Shown in pieces: positions 33,775 through 44,004 of a stretch of 64,000 nucleotides of DNA. A model generated the notes under the pieces. It made no database searches. It was not told where the DNA came from and saw nothing but the letters and a program-made list of their open reading frames with translations. The stretch comes from Arion vulgaris (taxonomy: Eukaryota > Mollusca > Gastropoda > Stylommatophora > Arionidae). A program made the position numbers and the translations under genes. How positions within the stretch are numbered: position 1 is the first letter of the stretch; each line of letters opens with the position of its first letter. The DNA lies in the NCBI GenBank assembly GCA_020796225.1, contig CM036762.1, positions 17,779,286-17,843,285 of the forward strand, read 5' to 3'.

Positions 33775-34462
33775 TAATTTTCAGGTACCTCTGAAGTCGG
33801 CGAGGCTGTCAGTATGGTTGATGGATGCCTGTACAAGTGTAATGTAGGCCCACACAAAAATAAGTCAGAAGCGCAATACCAGACGTCATGACTTTCCACC
33901 TGAATTAACAGCGGGCGTACGAAAGAAGAGAGAGAAAAGAAGATCTGAAGATAGATAATAAATATGAGCATGTCTCTGACAAATGACATCCACTGCAAGA
34001 CTAAGCTTTAAAGGTCAAGGATTTACTTTGTCACTATCCTCAGTAATAGCATGCTATCAGCAGAGAAGTGTTTCACAAAGCACGAATCATGTAGCTCCTT
34101 CAGCAATTCTTGGAATCTGAAGAAATAATAACTAGGCAAACGAACAACGTAGTCCTGATTCAAACACATGACCTTTTCAATGCACGAACACGGTTTGACC
34201 ACCACACTACAGAGATATCCATCCACACATTAATACTTGGGATATCAACATCTTCTTATAGATAGTCCAGAAATAATACTGTTAACGGTCATGTCAATAT
34301 TCTCTGCTGTTCATATCTTAAATAATTGTGAATAATTGATGTAGATGTCTTCATTGTATCGATATATTAAATGATATTTTAATAAATATATTACTTGAAC
34401 AAGTTGAATACTCGTATATGCAATTTTAGTCACTTCTTGTGTCAAGTTTGCTGGTTATCACT
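33775..34462. repeat. Shared 3' flank of family I receptors
   Basis: Matches the receptor 3 flank (17025-17210 and 18405-18530) and, nearer the gene, receptor 2 (12850-12960). It contains about one unit of the sequence that became the 33-bp array next to receptor 3. No gene. Confidence 0.7.
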
Positions 34463-35103
34463 ATAGTCCGTTCAACTTGTCATGCCCGCATATAAAGATG
34501 TGTATCTTTGTAACCATTTGATTAAAAAACTTGATCAACTTGCATGCAAACTACACAAGTTCCCGATGCTACAAAATATTTTTTGCCATTCAAACAATCA
34601 TACCATCTAGAAGTTGCCTTCTTTGTTTCTATATATTTAACGCCTTCGTTGGCTTGGTTGAAGAAAACTAATGTTTACAGACATTTAATACATTGATGAC
34701 AAAAATAACAACATTCAGGACGAAATCCATGGTTTTTAGAACAGTTCTTGCATGTTCCGTACAAGAATTCGACTCGTTGTTGACCGTGGTGAATAAATGA
34801 CGTTTTTAGTAGGACACGGTCAGCTAGTTAAAGGCGTATTTCAAAATTAGTGTGAAGCTATTGGGTCATATTATTGACTTCTCAAAACAGCCATTGATAT
34901 ATCATTACTAATGAGTTTGAAGTTACAATGAAAAAAGTGTGATTATAATATACGCGCATTTCCGCAAAGAGGCACATATGGGACATCTGTACTATAGTTT
35001 ACAAGACCCATAGAAAAGAGCTATTTTATTAGTGATACCTTCCTACCACAAATGTTAAAACACGCACATTGTACCGAAGAAGTAACGATTTGAAAATAAT
35101 GGC

Positions 35104-35195
35104 GAAACATGTAATAACAAAGTACTGTAGCTTTACAAAATACAAAACCAATGACAATACACAGCAACGTTTCGACCAAAAGGCCTTTATCAAGC
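35104..35195 (-). mobile_element. Penelope-type end fragment inside the TIR element
   Basis: AACATGTAATAACAAAGTAC through CAGCAACGTTTCGACCAAAA to GGCCTTTATCAAGCAAA matches 38160-38250 and the arms of the 33440-33613 palindrome. It is a nested insertion or a captured piece. Confidence 0.75.
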
Positions 35196-35203
35196 AAAGA
35201 TAC

Positions 35204-35308
35204 AACAAAATTGAAGAATGTCTCAAAGTAGCTCCGCCATTACCAGTCCCAAGCCTGGACCGGAAAGGGGGATGGTATTATGACGTGGAAGCTAACTTTA
35301 ACTGTAAT
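35204..35308 (+). other. Exon-like coding block with 5' splice site in the TIR element
   Basis: The frame reads NKIEECLKVAPPLPVPSLDR followed by KGGWYYDVEANFNCN, then AAT|GTAAGT, a strong donor. The homologous stretch in the older copy (about 1420-1510, reverse) keeps PLPV.SL and the donor but has lost the frame. Similarity continues past the donor, so it is not exon-limited. It could be an element exon or a captured host exon. I do not recognise the protein. Confidence 0.35.
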
Positions 35309-35707
35309 GTAAGTTATTTAAAAACAATAATACAATTATGTCTACATTTCCTGTTTATTTCATGACTCTATTGCAAATATCAACATTGGCTCCCATGTAT
35401 AAGCCGGGATGATACGCCTTTTCATGAAACTTGTCATCAAATGTCATTTGGTGCATTTACTGTAAAAATTAAAATGCCGTATCAGATTCGCCAAATATGC
35501 CGCAAACATCAAAGGAAACCGTTATATTGCAAAATCCAGGTTTCCTATAGCAATTTCTTCCATCAGACATTTGCGTCGGTATAATTCTGAGGTTGGGTGC
35601 AAAGTTTCGCTACTGTGGAATTGATGGTCTTTCTGTAATTGCACTGGACTTTGGGCATGAGTTGTTGAACGGACTATTGGAATCTTGTCAGACATAAATA
35701 TGATGGT

Positions 35708-36835
35708 TTATTTCGTAATATGTGATCGTTTATTGTCCACAAATACTGTAAAAAAATGAGTTAACATATATTTAAATTTTGTATTTAGCTTAAGATAAAC
35801 TAGAAAATGTATAGAACAACCAACGGAAGTAAACGCATACATGAAAGCCCAAATTGTGGTTCTTAAGTTTTCTTGATTTCTAGATCTTGTTCCTGGAATG
35901 GCGTAATACAAAGGTACTGTGATTAACCTCAGTATGTTACTTAATGTAAGTGTTATCGACAGGTAGAAGACAATTTTTACAAGTCGTCTCTCACGTTTGG
36001 ATAATGTCGATTCCGTCTTGGTGCTTAGAGATAGATGTGTTCCCGAATAACTTCGAGGCTGAACAATTGAAGAAGTTTGTCGAATTCTTGAGGAAACTTG
36101 CAGTGAATACCCCATCCACACTGCAGATAAAATAATAACAGCTTGAGATATACCCCACATAACTATTCCGAATGCTGTATCGAGTATTATTTCGTATAAC
36201 GCCAGCTCTTCAACAATAAATACCGTCCATACATGTTCTGGTGTCTCATTCAACGATGTATTTCTACTAAACAGCACATCTTCTCTACTTTGAGATTGAT
36301 TGGTAACTATAAGAGGTAAGTGAATAACAATATATATAATGTAGATTGTAAGTATGAAGATTATACATCGGGATCTTGTGAAGATATGTTTCACTTTAAA
36401 TGGTAAAACTACACAGACACAGCTTTCCATTGACATCATGGCAGTGATCCAACAAGAAGCTTCATAGATCGCCGTATAAGACCATCCGAAAACAATATTA
36501 CCCAAATACTTGGCATCAACAGGATTTGTTGGGTACAAGAGATCTGTTACAAAACAGATACAGTTCACTAGTTGTATGCTTGTAAGTAGATAATTAGTCA
36601 ATGATAGAGCAAAGTGTCCTATACTCATGCTATCTTTGAGACCAAGTTTGAAGAAGATGATCATGTTCAGGAGATTAGTGGCAATACCAAATACGGAAAT
36701 GATGGTTGAAAAGATAATGTGTATACCGATGTGGATGTATACTGTAATGTCATCGCTAATAATTTGTGACGACTTGTGTACGCTTTCAGTCGTAGGACCT
36801 TGGTGATGTCTGACCAGCATACCAGCTTCAGACAT
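35708..36835 (-). CDS. Rhodopsin-like chemosensory GPCR, family I (receptor 4)
   Basis: An intact single-exon receptor of 375 residues, equal in length to receptor 1 and its closest paralogue, with matching flanks for about 500 bp upstream. Seven membrane segments occupy the same positions. Striking changes are TM2 Asp to Asn (TNYL, N81), the E/DRY arginine to Ser (MESC, S138; AGA to AGC by one base), and TM7 starting with His (HFLVY). Loop-2 sequons N192 and N196 remain; the N-terminal sequon is lost. The downstream block FPFKV reads LPFKV. With no premature stop but a lost activation switch, it may be a non-canonical or decoy-like receptor, or may simply be decaying. Confidence 0.88.
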   Translation of the reverse strand: MSEAGMLVRHHQGPTTESVHKSSQIISDDITVYIHIGIHIIFSTIISVFGIATNLLNMIIFFKLGLKDSMSIGHFALSLTNYLLTSIQLVNCICFVTDLLYPTNPVDAKYLGNIVFGWSYTAIYEASCWITAMMSMESCVCVVLPFKVKHIFTRSRCIIFILTIYIIYIVIHLPLIVTNQSQSREDVLFSRNTSLNETPEHVWTVFIVEELALYEIILDTAFGIVMWGISQAVIILSAVWMGYSLQVSSRIRQTSSIVQPRSYSGTHLSLSTKTESTLSKRERRLVKIVFYLSITLTLSNILRLITVPLYYAIPGTRSRNQENLRTTIWAFMYAFTSVGCSIHFLVYLKLNTKFKYMLTHFFTVFVDNKRSHITK

Positions 36836-36879
36836 TGTGTGTATTGAAAATATTCAGCAGTTGTTAGGTCACATTAATG

Positions 36880-37010
36880 GCTCTTGTTGTCATTTTATAT
36901 TAGTAGTGAAACATGTTTTCTAACTAGCAACGTACCGGTGTAACATCACTGATAAAGTATGTGTTTTCTACCTAACAACGTAACGGTGTAACATCACTAA
37001 AATGCAGGCT
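36880..37010. repeat. Upstream ~57-bp repeat, two units
   Basis: Two units of TTTTCTACCTAACAACGTAA, CGGTGTAACATCACTGATAA, the counterpart of the four-unit array upstream of receptor 1. Confidence 0.8.
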
Positions 37011-37299
37011 ACTAAGTTTTCTCACTCAGAATTTAAATAAATGCACAATTTGCTGAACTGTAAAAATCTGAAAAAATATCACGCATCTACTTGTTTTCCG
37101 CGTTCTGCCCTAGCATGACAACTATATTTATTTAACGTTTTAATGAAAGAACAAATCCTTGTGTACTGAGACAGAGATTCTAACTAGTTTCCAAGAGAAC
37201 TCAAAATAGCGTATTTGTATACTATTTATTTATTATGCAACATTTACTTTGTTCAAAGCTGTTCATGAATACTGCACTATATTTAACTTATCTAGAACG

Positions 37300-37675
37300 A
37301 AGGACTCTGGTTTTGAATATAAGTGTTACAGAAAGTGCTTTTATATCATGGAAAGAGAAGAGAATAAATATATATATCCAGAAAGAACTCAAAATCCATG
37401 AACATTGGCTGATCCTGCAAATAAGGAAACGAAAATGGGGTATTTTGGACATAATGAAGGAAATACATGAAGGACTGGAGAAGACCATAATGGATGGAGG
37501 CATACCGGCAAAGTGAAGAAGAGGAAGAACACGGAGAATATGGATTTATGATGTAACTAATGGTTTGAACATGACGTTTGCAGAGGCAGGACATCTGGCT
37601 TATAAGAGAGAGAAAATCAGAAGGACTTGTTGTGGCAAAGTGCTGCTAAGGACAAGCTACTTGATAATGATTTAT
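37300..37675 (+). pseudogene. LINE C-terminal relic (family L, copy 1)
   Basis: Frames read FISWKEKRINIYIQKELKI, IQKELKIHEHWLILQIRKRK, a WGYFGH block after a frame change, and KTIMDGGIPAK followed by a stop. The same tail is better preserved at 54470-54825 (YYSRVLRISWT, KLRYFGHIKRH, GIPAKRRRGRP). A TGATAATGATT-type tail marks the 3' end. Confidence 0.8.
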
Positions 37676-37679
37676 CCAC

Positions 37680-38085
37680 CCAGACTATTTTTTGGGCAAA
37701 AACACCTTTTAACTATGCACTGGCTTGGCTCCGTAAGAATTTGACTATTGACTAAATGAATATCACATATTTGTCTTCTAAATAGCCAGTCGAGAGAGAG
37801 GTGTCAGAGGTCGCTATGTTAACAGATTGTCTAAATAGACCTCATTTCTACTGGCCCTAAATGATAGCGTGCTTGAAATGCGTAAAGTATACTAATTAAG
37901 AATAACGATGCATCATTGTTAGACAGTATATAATATATTAGCATTATATATTCAACTTTCAAAGCTATTGAGTATCAAGTTAAAAGTAATAATTATGAAC
38001 AAATAATTTATAAAATAATAAATACACGTTGCACATTATTTTTAGTGGGTTCCAGCGACACACGCACTTAATGACAAGCCACCCA
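37680..38085. other. AT-rich spacer
   Basis: No gene or repeat recognised. Confidence 0.5.
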
Positions 38086-38089
38086 TGCG

Positions 38090-38800
38090 TTTAGTAATAC
38101 ACTTTCCACTGTATAATTATATAGGGACACATAACATGAAGAATCATGTCTATTTCACAAAACACGTAATCACAAAGTACTGTAGTTTTACAAATTACAA
38201 AAACAATGACAAAATACAGCAACGTTTCGACCAACAAGGCTTTATCAAGCAAACGAACAACAGGAGTGACACATTTAAAAAAACAAATGGACGACCAAAA
38301 ACAAATGTTTCTAATGAAAATCTGGGAATAAAAACGAATAACGAAATAAATGTAACACAAAAACACACATCGTGACATCGTGAGCTCCTAAATGGCCAGT
38401 ATCATTGAAATGGGTGGCTACAGGGTCACAGAGCATTGGCGTATGTCGCGCAAGTGTTGGGCGAATCGGTCACTGAACCTCTTGCTTGTCTCGCCGATAT
38501 AAGCCTTGTTACACCGCTTACAAATAATGGCATAGATAAGATTACGGGACTCGCATGTAAACCATCGTCAATAAGAAACGTGAAATAGAAAGGAAAAGAT
38601 ACAGTACGTGTCTATATCACATAAGCACACGTGTTGCAACGCCGACGACCACACTGAACAGTGCCAAAATGAGTCTGGATATTGGACTTAAGGCGACTGT
38701 GTACCAACATATCCTTAAGACTTCTGTCCCGTTTGTAAGCCACCAAAGGATAGTTGGGGAAGACATAACGGGTCTCAGGATCTGACTTAAGGATAGACAG
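38090..38800 (-). pseudogene. Penelope-like element 3' part with GIY-YIG endonuclease
   Basis: On the minus strand, fragments read FPNYPLVAYKRDRSLKDMLV, HSRLKSNIQTHFGTVQCGRR with RCNTCAYV (the CX..C.TC linker before the nuclease), then FTCESRNLIYAIICKRCNKA, YIGETSKRFSDRFAQHLRDI and VATHFNDTGH. This is the linker plus GIY-YIG nuclease found in Penelope-like retroelements: YIG, the catalytic-type Arg and the following His are visible, while the first GIY is LIY. A stop after CAYVI and frame changes kill it. It is followed by the terminal repeat carrying GATAAAG...CGAAACG (38160-38260). The reverse transcriptase part is missing. Confidence 0.85.
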
Positions 38801-38939
38801 ATGACGGAATAAAACAAGAGACAGGCAAGAGACCCTTTCACAAATAATATTAATTGTTGTTATATATGGGAGCTCGTTACGTCCAGTTCACTGACATTCC
38901 ATCGTACTCCTCTGATACTCCAAGTGTTATTGTACGTGA

Positions 38940-39122
38940 ATTTATTTTTATTTCTTGTTCTTAACACATTTAACATTACTGTTTTTTATTTTTTACTGTC
39001 TATTCTTATAAATAAATATATATATTACATACGTATATAGTATATTCATGTCTAGTTTTCTATGTCTTGTTCTCAACACATTCACATTACTGTGTGTCTA
39101 TTCTTATATATAAATATATAAA
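38940..39122. repeat. ~95-bp tandem units split by a LINE
   Basis: Units at about 38950-39036 and 39037-39122 (TATTCATGTCTAGTTTTCTA, TGTCTTGTTCTCAACACATT) continue on the other side of the LINE at 40621-40745. The LINE landed inside this small array. Confidence 0.75.
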
Positions 39123-39124
39123 GA

Positions 39125-40620
39125 GAGGGAATGCCAGGACTCAAGATCAATGGAAAAATAATAAATAACTTAAGATATGCAGATGACACAGTATTGGTAG
39201 CAGAAAATGAACAAGATCTACAAGAATTAGTGGACCAATTGGACAGAACTAGCAAGGAATATGGATTAGACACTAATTGCTATAGAAGGGGGATTCGGTC
39301 TTGAAAATCAAGAATCTATTTTCGTTGTTTTCATATTAATATAAAATTTGTATAAGCATTTTGAAAGAGTATGACTTAGAATAGTAGAAAAAATTAGTAA
39401 AAAAAATGTCAAGTAGTTGCATGGAAACAATACAAAATGGCCACAAAACAAAATTTCAAATCCTAAGGCTCTGAATCTAATGAATGTAAATGAATTCTGT
39501 TTCACTCTAAGGTGCGAATTGTAATATCTAAAATATTACACATGATTTTTAGGATATATTAAATATTTAATTTTTATAAATTTTTGGAAAAATTCCTCCA
39601 AATTTGGTCAAAAAGCTGTTTTTGGAGGGTGTGTTTACACAAAATTCATAAAAAATTTAATATTTAATATATCCTAAAAAGAATGTGTAATTTTGTAGAT
39701 ATTACAATTGCTCACATTAGAGTGAAAACATAATTCATTTATATTCATTAACTTCAGAGCCTTAGGATTTGAAATTTGTGCTTGGTGGCCATTTTGTATT
39801 GTTTCCATGGCAACGCGTTAACTTTTTTTTTTTTTTACTAATTTTTTCTACTATTCTAAGTCATAATCTTTCAAAATTGTTATACAAATTCTACATTAAT
39901 ACCAAAGCAACGAAAAAGTTTCAATACCAGAGTCCCCATACAGAAAACAAAAACTATGGTAATCAACAAGGAAATGGAAAACCTAAAATGAATATAAAAA
40001 TACATGGAGAATTACTACATCAAGTAAAAAGCTACTCCTATCTCGGTCAGATGATAACAGATGATGGCAGATGTATAACAGACATTAAAAAGAGAATAGG
40101 AATGGCCAAGGATAATTTCAATAGTATGAGAAAGTTACTGACATCCAAACAAATCACAAACAGGCTAAAAATTAGAATGATCAAATGCTATATATATCCT
40201 ATATTAATGTATGGCTCGGAAACATGGACAATGAACAAGCAGTTAGAAGACAGAATTGATGCATTTGAGATGTGGATATATAGAAGAATAAGCAGAGTTT
40301 CATGGACAGAAAAACAGACAAATAAACAAGTTTTAGGAGAACTAGGCATGAAGAAACAATTATTAAGAGAAATAAAATTCAGACAAGTAAAGTATTTTGG
40401 GCACATAAAAGACATGACACCATGATAAAACATTTACTAGAGGGGAAAGTTGAGGGAGAAGAGCAAGAGGAAGACCGAGAGATAAGTGGGAGAGAAACTT
40501 TAAGAAATGGACAGGTTACAGTCTGGCAGTGTGCAACACCAAGGCGAAAGACAGAGGATGCTAGAGATTCATTGCAGCCAACCTTCGATGTGGAGACGGC
40601 ACCTGATGATGATGATGATG
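39125..40620 (+). pseudogene. 5'-truncated RTE-like LINE split by a fold-back element
   Basis: The frame reads GMPGLKINGKIINNLRYADD (RT motif C, YADD, catalytic Asp pair intact), then DLQELVDQLDRTSKEYGLD. It is interrupted at 39288 and resumes after 39937 with TKTMVINKE, YSYLGQMITDDGR, ILMYGSETWTMNK, AFEMWIYRRISRVSWTEK, VKYFGHIK and a GRPR-like end. The finger and palm motifs A and B are missing through 5' truncation. It ends in a (TGA)n tail at 40600-40622, as RTE elements do. Apart from the insertion, only one or two frame changes near 40425 and 40555 are needed, so it is relatively young. Confidence 0.85.
39288..39937. mobile_element. 650-bp fold-back element inside the LINE
   Basis: The ends GGGGGATTCGGTCTTGAAA and (inverse) GGGGACTCTGGTATTGAAA start inverted repeats that extend roughly 270-280 bp each, through blocks such as GACTTAGAATAGTAGAAAAA, CATGGAAACAATACAAAATG and GGATATATTAAATATT, around a central AATTTTTGGAAAAATTCCTC region. 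The LINE reading frame continues on both sides. TATAGA and TACAGA abut the ends as a possible target duplication. No coding capacity. Confidence 0.88.
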
Positions 40621-42430
40621 ATAGTATATTCATGTCTAGTTTTCTATGTCTTGTTCGCAACACATTTACATTACTATGTTTCATTTTGCCTTCTATTCCC
40701 ATAATTCCTAACATAATAAAAATATATATTTTAAATACGTATATTTTATATGTCATGTCTAGTTTTTCACATTTATTTAGATTGTGTACAATTCCCATAT
40801 TTCAATTATCGAGGACACAAATGAATCCACCATGTTAACCGTGTTTATAAGCTTTTTAAAATAGAACCATCGTATTATATACCATTTCTTTCTTGCATCT
40901 GTTTCTAGCGTATGTAATTTGTTTATTGCATCTGTTTCTAGCGTATGTATATGTTCTGGCTGAAACTATCCTGGCTCAACACAATAAGCTTTATATCTTG
41001 CAACAAATGGTAACATGTATTCAAGATTAGTATTCATAATTGTGTACAAAAACGTTGGACGCCAGTAATAGTTACACAATAATATCTAAACGTTTCTGAC
41101 CTGGTAACTTTATGTTATGTCATTGATCTAGTTATGAAGAACCGATTATTCCCTACATAAATCTATTTGAATAACACGTGAATGGACAGCTCAGAAGAGA
41201 TATTGACAAAATTTCTGTCTGGACAAAACTTTCAAAATTGATAATAATTCCTACCTGATCTCCGTCAATTAATAACATATTTACAGTAATCAATCTGTTT
41301 AGTAAGTAAAGAAATCTGGTTGTGCAGTTACTCTACAGACTGTCTATCAGTAGGGCTTAATGAATTTTATTGATGCAAAGAGGCAGAAAGTCTCAACGTT
41401 ATTGAATCCGTATCAACAGCAACAATATTCTTTTATGTTCATATCAGTAAAATATTAACTATATGGAGCATCTTAGAACGTCATAGATTGTAACGAATTC
41501 TAATTATTATAACAGTACAGTCATGTTATCTACAACATGAGAGATACGGTTCATCAATATATGTTGATAATTAAGAAAACTAGAGTTTCATTTGTACATA
41601 ACAATTGTAAGATGATAAAGTTAACATAAATTATTTCTACCAAAACGTATTTATTCTTTAATGTTTTAATATACAAGTTAGTTTATATTTACATTTAATT
41701 TTCTTCACAAGTCATCAGGGAGTTAGCATTGTTTTATATTTACTAAATGATTATACATGAAAATTAAATATTCATACTTTAAATTATACATAATTTCTTC
41801 TTACTTTTATGTATACAAGTTATTTAACCGTGTGGAAAATCGATTGTTGCAGTTTGTGTTATTTAATGATCAAATACATATGCCCTACAGTTGTTGATTA
41901 CCTCGTCGTTAGTAGTTTTATCATTATAACTTTGTAAATAATCATTGTTGGATTTTGTCTATTTTTATAAGAAAATACAAACATGATGGTACTCAGAATG
42001 CGAGTTGTTGTACAAATATGCTTTACTTCTTCTGTATCAATAATTCAACTGAATTTAGATATAAATAAATATATAACATTATATCAGCAACTACTAAGAC
42101 TCACGTGGAAGATGATTATATTCTAGTTAATTACAATTTACACTGCAATATTGACTGAACTATGCTAGTAGATTTAATTAGAAAAAAAATTGTTATAAAG
42201 TTGTATCAATTACAGTAAACAATGTTAGTTAAAGATGACATTGAGTCTTGTGTTCTTTTAGTGAAACATAATTATATTGCGTAGTTTAATATTAGGTCTG
42301 ACACCGACAAGTACATGTAACTGTGGGATCTGGTAAATGTAAGAATAGTTATGTTGCTACAACGGTGCAGTGCAACGCTAAGATAAAGTAGCCTATATGT
42401 TGAGAGATTGACAATATTATCATAGATGCA
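40621..42430. repeat. Second receptor-pair spacer (blocks shared with 22.0-25.25 kb)
   Basis: In order it matches 22050-22110, 22670-22800, 22890-22960, 24340-24465 and 25160-25240 of the first spacer. Landmarks are ATATCTAAACGTTTCTGACC, GTTATTTAATGATCAAATAC, ACAGTAAACAATGTT and TCTGACACCGACAAGTACAT. Sequence between blocks is AT-rich without genes. Confidence 0.78.
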
Positions 42431-42884
42431 CTGTGTATGTATATATTATAGCGTTAACGGTTAGTCTCTGTGACCATATAACTTATTTTCGACAATCTTA
42501 AGTGTGAATCCTGACGTCGCCGCTCTGTTTACGAGTCCATTTACAATGAGCTATTGCTATAGAAACTACGTAGTCCGTGTTATTTGCAATATTATCGGCA
42601 TGTGGTCTGTTATTTTAGCGGTTAGAGGATAATAGTTTTAACTATAAAGTCAAAATCAGAGCACATACATGAAGGCGTACGTAATATGTGCAGAAAAGCA
42701 ACCGAAGAGTAGATCAGCAAATAATGTTATGTCATTCCAACAAAACACAAGAAACATGCAACAGGAAATATGAATATTATTGTATTATGTAAGTCTCCAG
42801 AGACAAGAGATAACCATCCAATGTGGATTTTATTTGTTTCCTATTGACATATTTTATGTTAGCTTAAGTTGTATTAGTCTGGAC

Positions 42885-43140
42885 TTTACCAGTTGTCAGA
42901 ACTGTTTTTAGAGCCTCATTTCAGGTGGATCGATCCTAAGCGAGCTCCTCCCAGTTTTGTGTATTCATGTCATGCGCCTTTAGGTCACACTTGCATACGT
43001 CTTGGTAACGAAGGGTCGCCCACGTTTTTTGTGTGGCTTGAATTCAGCTTCCGTATAAAGAATTCGTGTGCATGCGGAGATTATCGTCCAATAGATTGTC
43101 TTGCGCAGAACGTTGCCTTCCTAACAATACTTTGACACTT
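42885..43140 (-). pseudogene. LINE C-terminal relic
   Basis: On the minus strand, frames read LRKTIYWTIISACTRILYTE, KKRGRPSLRYQDVCKCDLKA (pieced across one frame change) and HDMNTQNWEELA, ending at a stop. The GRP.LRY.DVCK.DLKA.....WE.LA pattern is a typical LINE tail and is distinct from the other LINE families here. Confidence 0.65.
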
Positions 43141-43159
43141 CTCTATCTCTCATAGAAAA

Positions 43160-43560
43160 CATGTCCCATCTCTGCAGCATCTGCTACATGTAAAAATGAA
43201 AACAATATTGAATTTCAAAACGTGTAAACAAATCAATAATAATATAAAACTAAGTCAACTGGTGTTATGGAAGTAACAGTCGTTCATTAAGGATTCAAGA
43301 CGATCACCTACGCCGCTGTAAACTTTTCTTTGTGTATCAATATAGCAGAACTACTTCAATATTTTATCTCAACTTCTACATTGTCTACATTGTTGTTCTG
43401 CCGCATGATCACCTATAGTAGAACGTCATCACTTACCACAGTCTAAATCCGCGATCTTCACTTGTTCAAATTGTGTACGAGCTGCTCGTAGGAATGTATA
43501 TAAGAATGTGAAGAAATTGTGTACATACTTTCATTTATATAATGTATATTAATCATATAA
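43160..43560. other. AT-rich spacer
   Basis: No gene recognised. The segment just before it, at 42650-42790, resembles the right edge of the window (63870-64000), downstream of the receptor at 62531, which suggests another cassette boundary. Confidence 0.5.
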
Positions 43561-43561
43561 T

Positions 43562-43840
43562 CTAGTTCAAGATTAACCACCTACTATCAACTGTTCAAGA
43601 TTAACCACCTATTGTCAACTGTTCAAGATTAACCACCTATTATCAACTGTTTAAGATTAACCACCTATTATCAACTGTTCAATTAAAGGATTAACCACCT
43701 ATTATCAACTGTTCAAGATTAACCACCTATTATTAACTGTTCAAGATTAACCACCTATTATCAACTGTTCAAGATTAATCACCTATACCTTTTATCAACT
43801 GTTCATGATTAACCACCTATTAGTAACCGTTCAAGAATTA
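43562..43840. repeat. 28-bp minisatellite, about 10 units
   Basis: Unit TTCAAGATTAACCACCTATT plus ATCAACTG. It lies about 165 bp upstream of the family II pseudogene start at 44005. Confidence 0.92.
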
Positions 43841-44004
43841 TAATACTTCAATAGTTATATGTGAATTGTGTGATTTTAATTTTCGACATATGAAAGTGTA
43901 AAAACACACATTTAGCTAGTGTTACAGATTGACAATGTATTACAAGAGGCACTACGATTCACGATTTATCTCATCGTATCACACAGTTATCAGGTGTGTA
44001 AGTA

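Larger units (their letters stand above)
34465..35675. mobile_element. 1.2-kb TIR element inserted in the receptor 4 flank
   Basis: The ends are AGTCCGTTCAAC followed by TGTCATGCCC (left) and the inverse of AGTCCGTTCAACAACTCATG (right), with AT on each side (34463-34464 and 35676-35677). The empty site survives in the receptor 3 and receptor 2 flanks (TTATCACT next to a CTTGTCAGACAT-like block). The interior holds a Penelope end fragment (35104-35195) and an exon-like block ending at a GTAAGT donor (35309). A partial copy lies at 1044-1510. No transposase is visible; superfamily undetermined. Confidence 0.82.
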
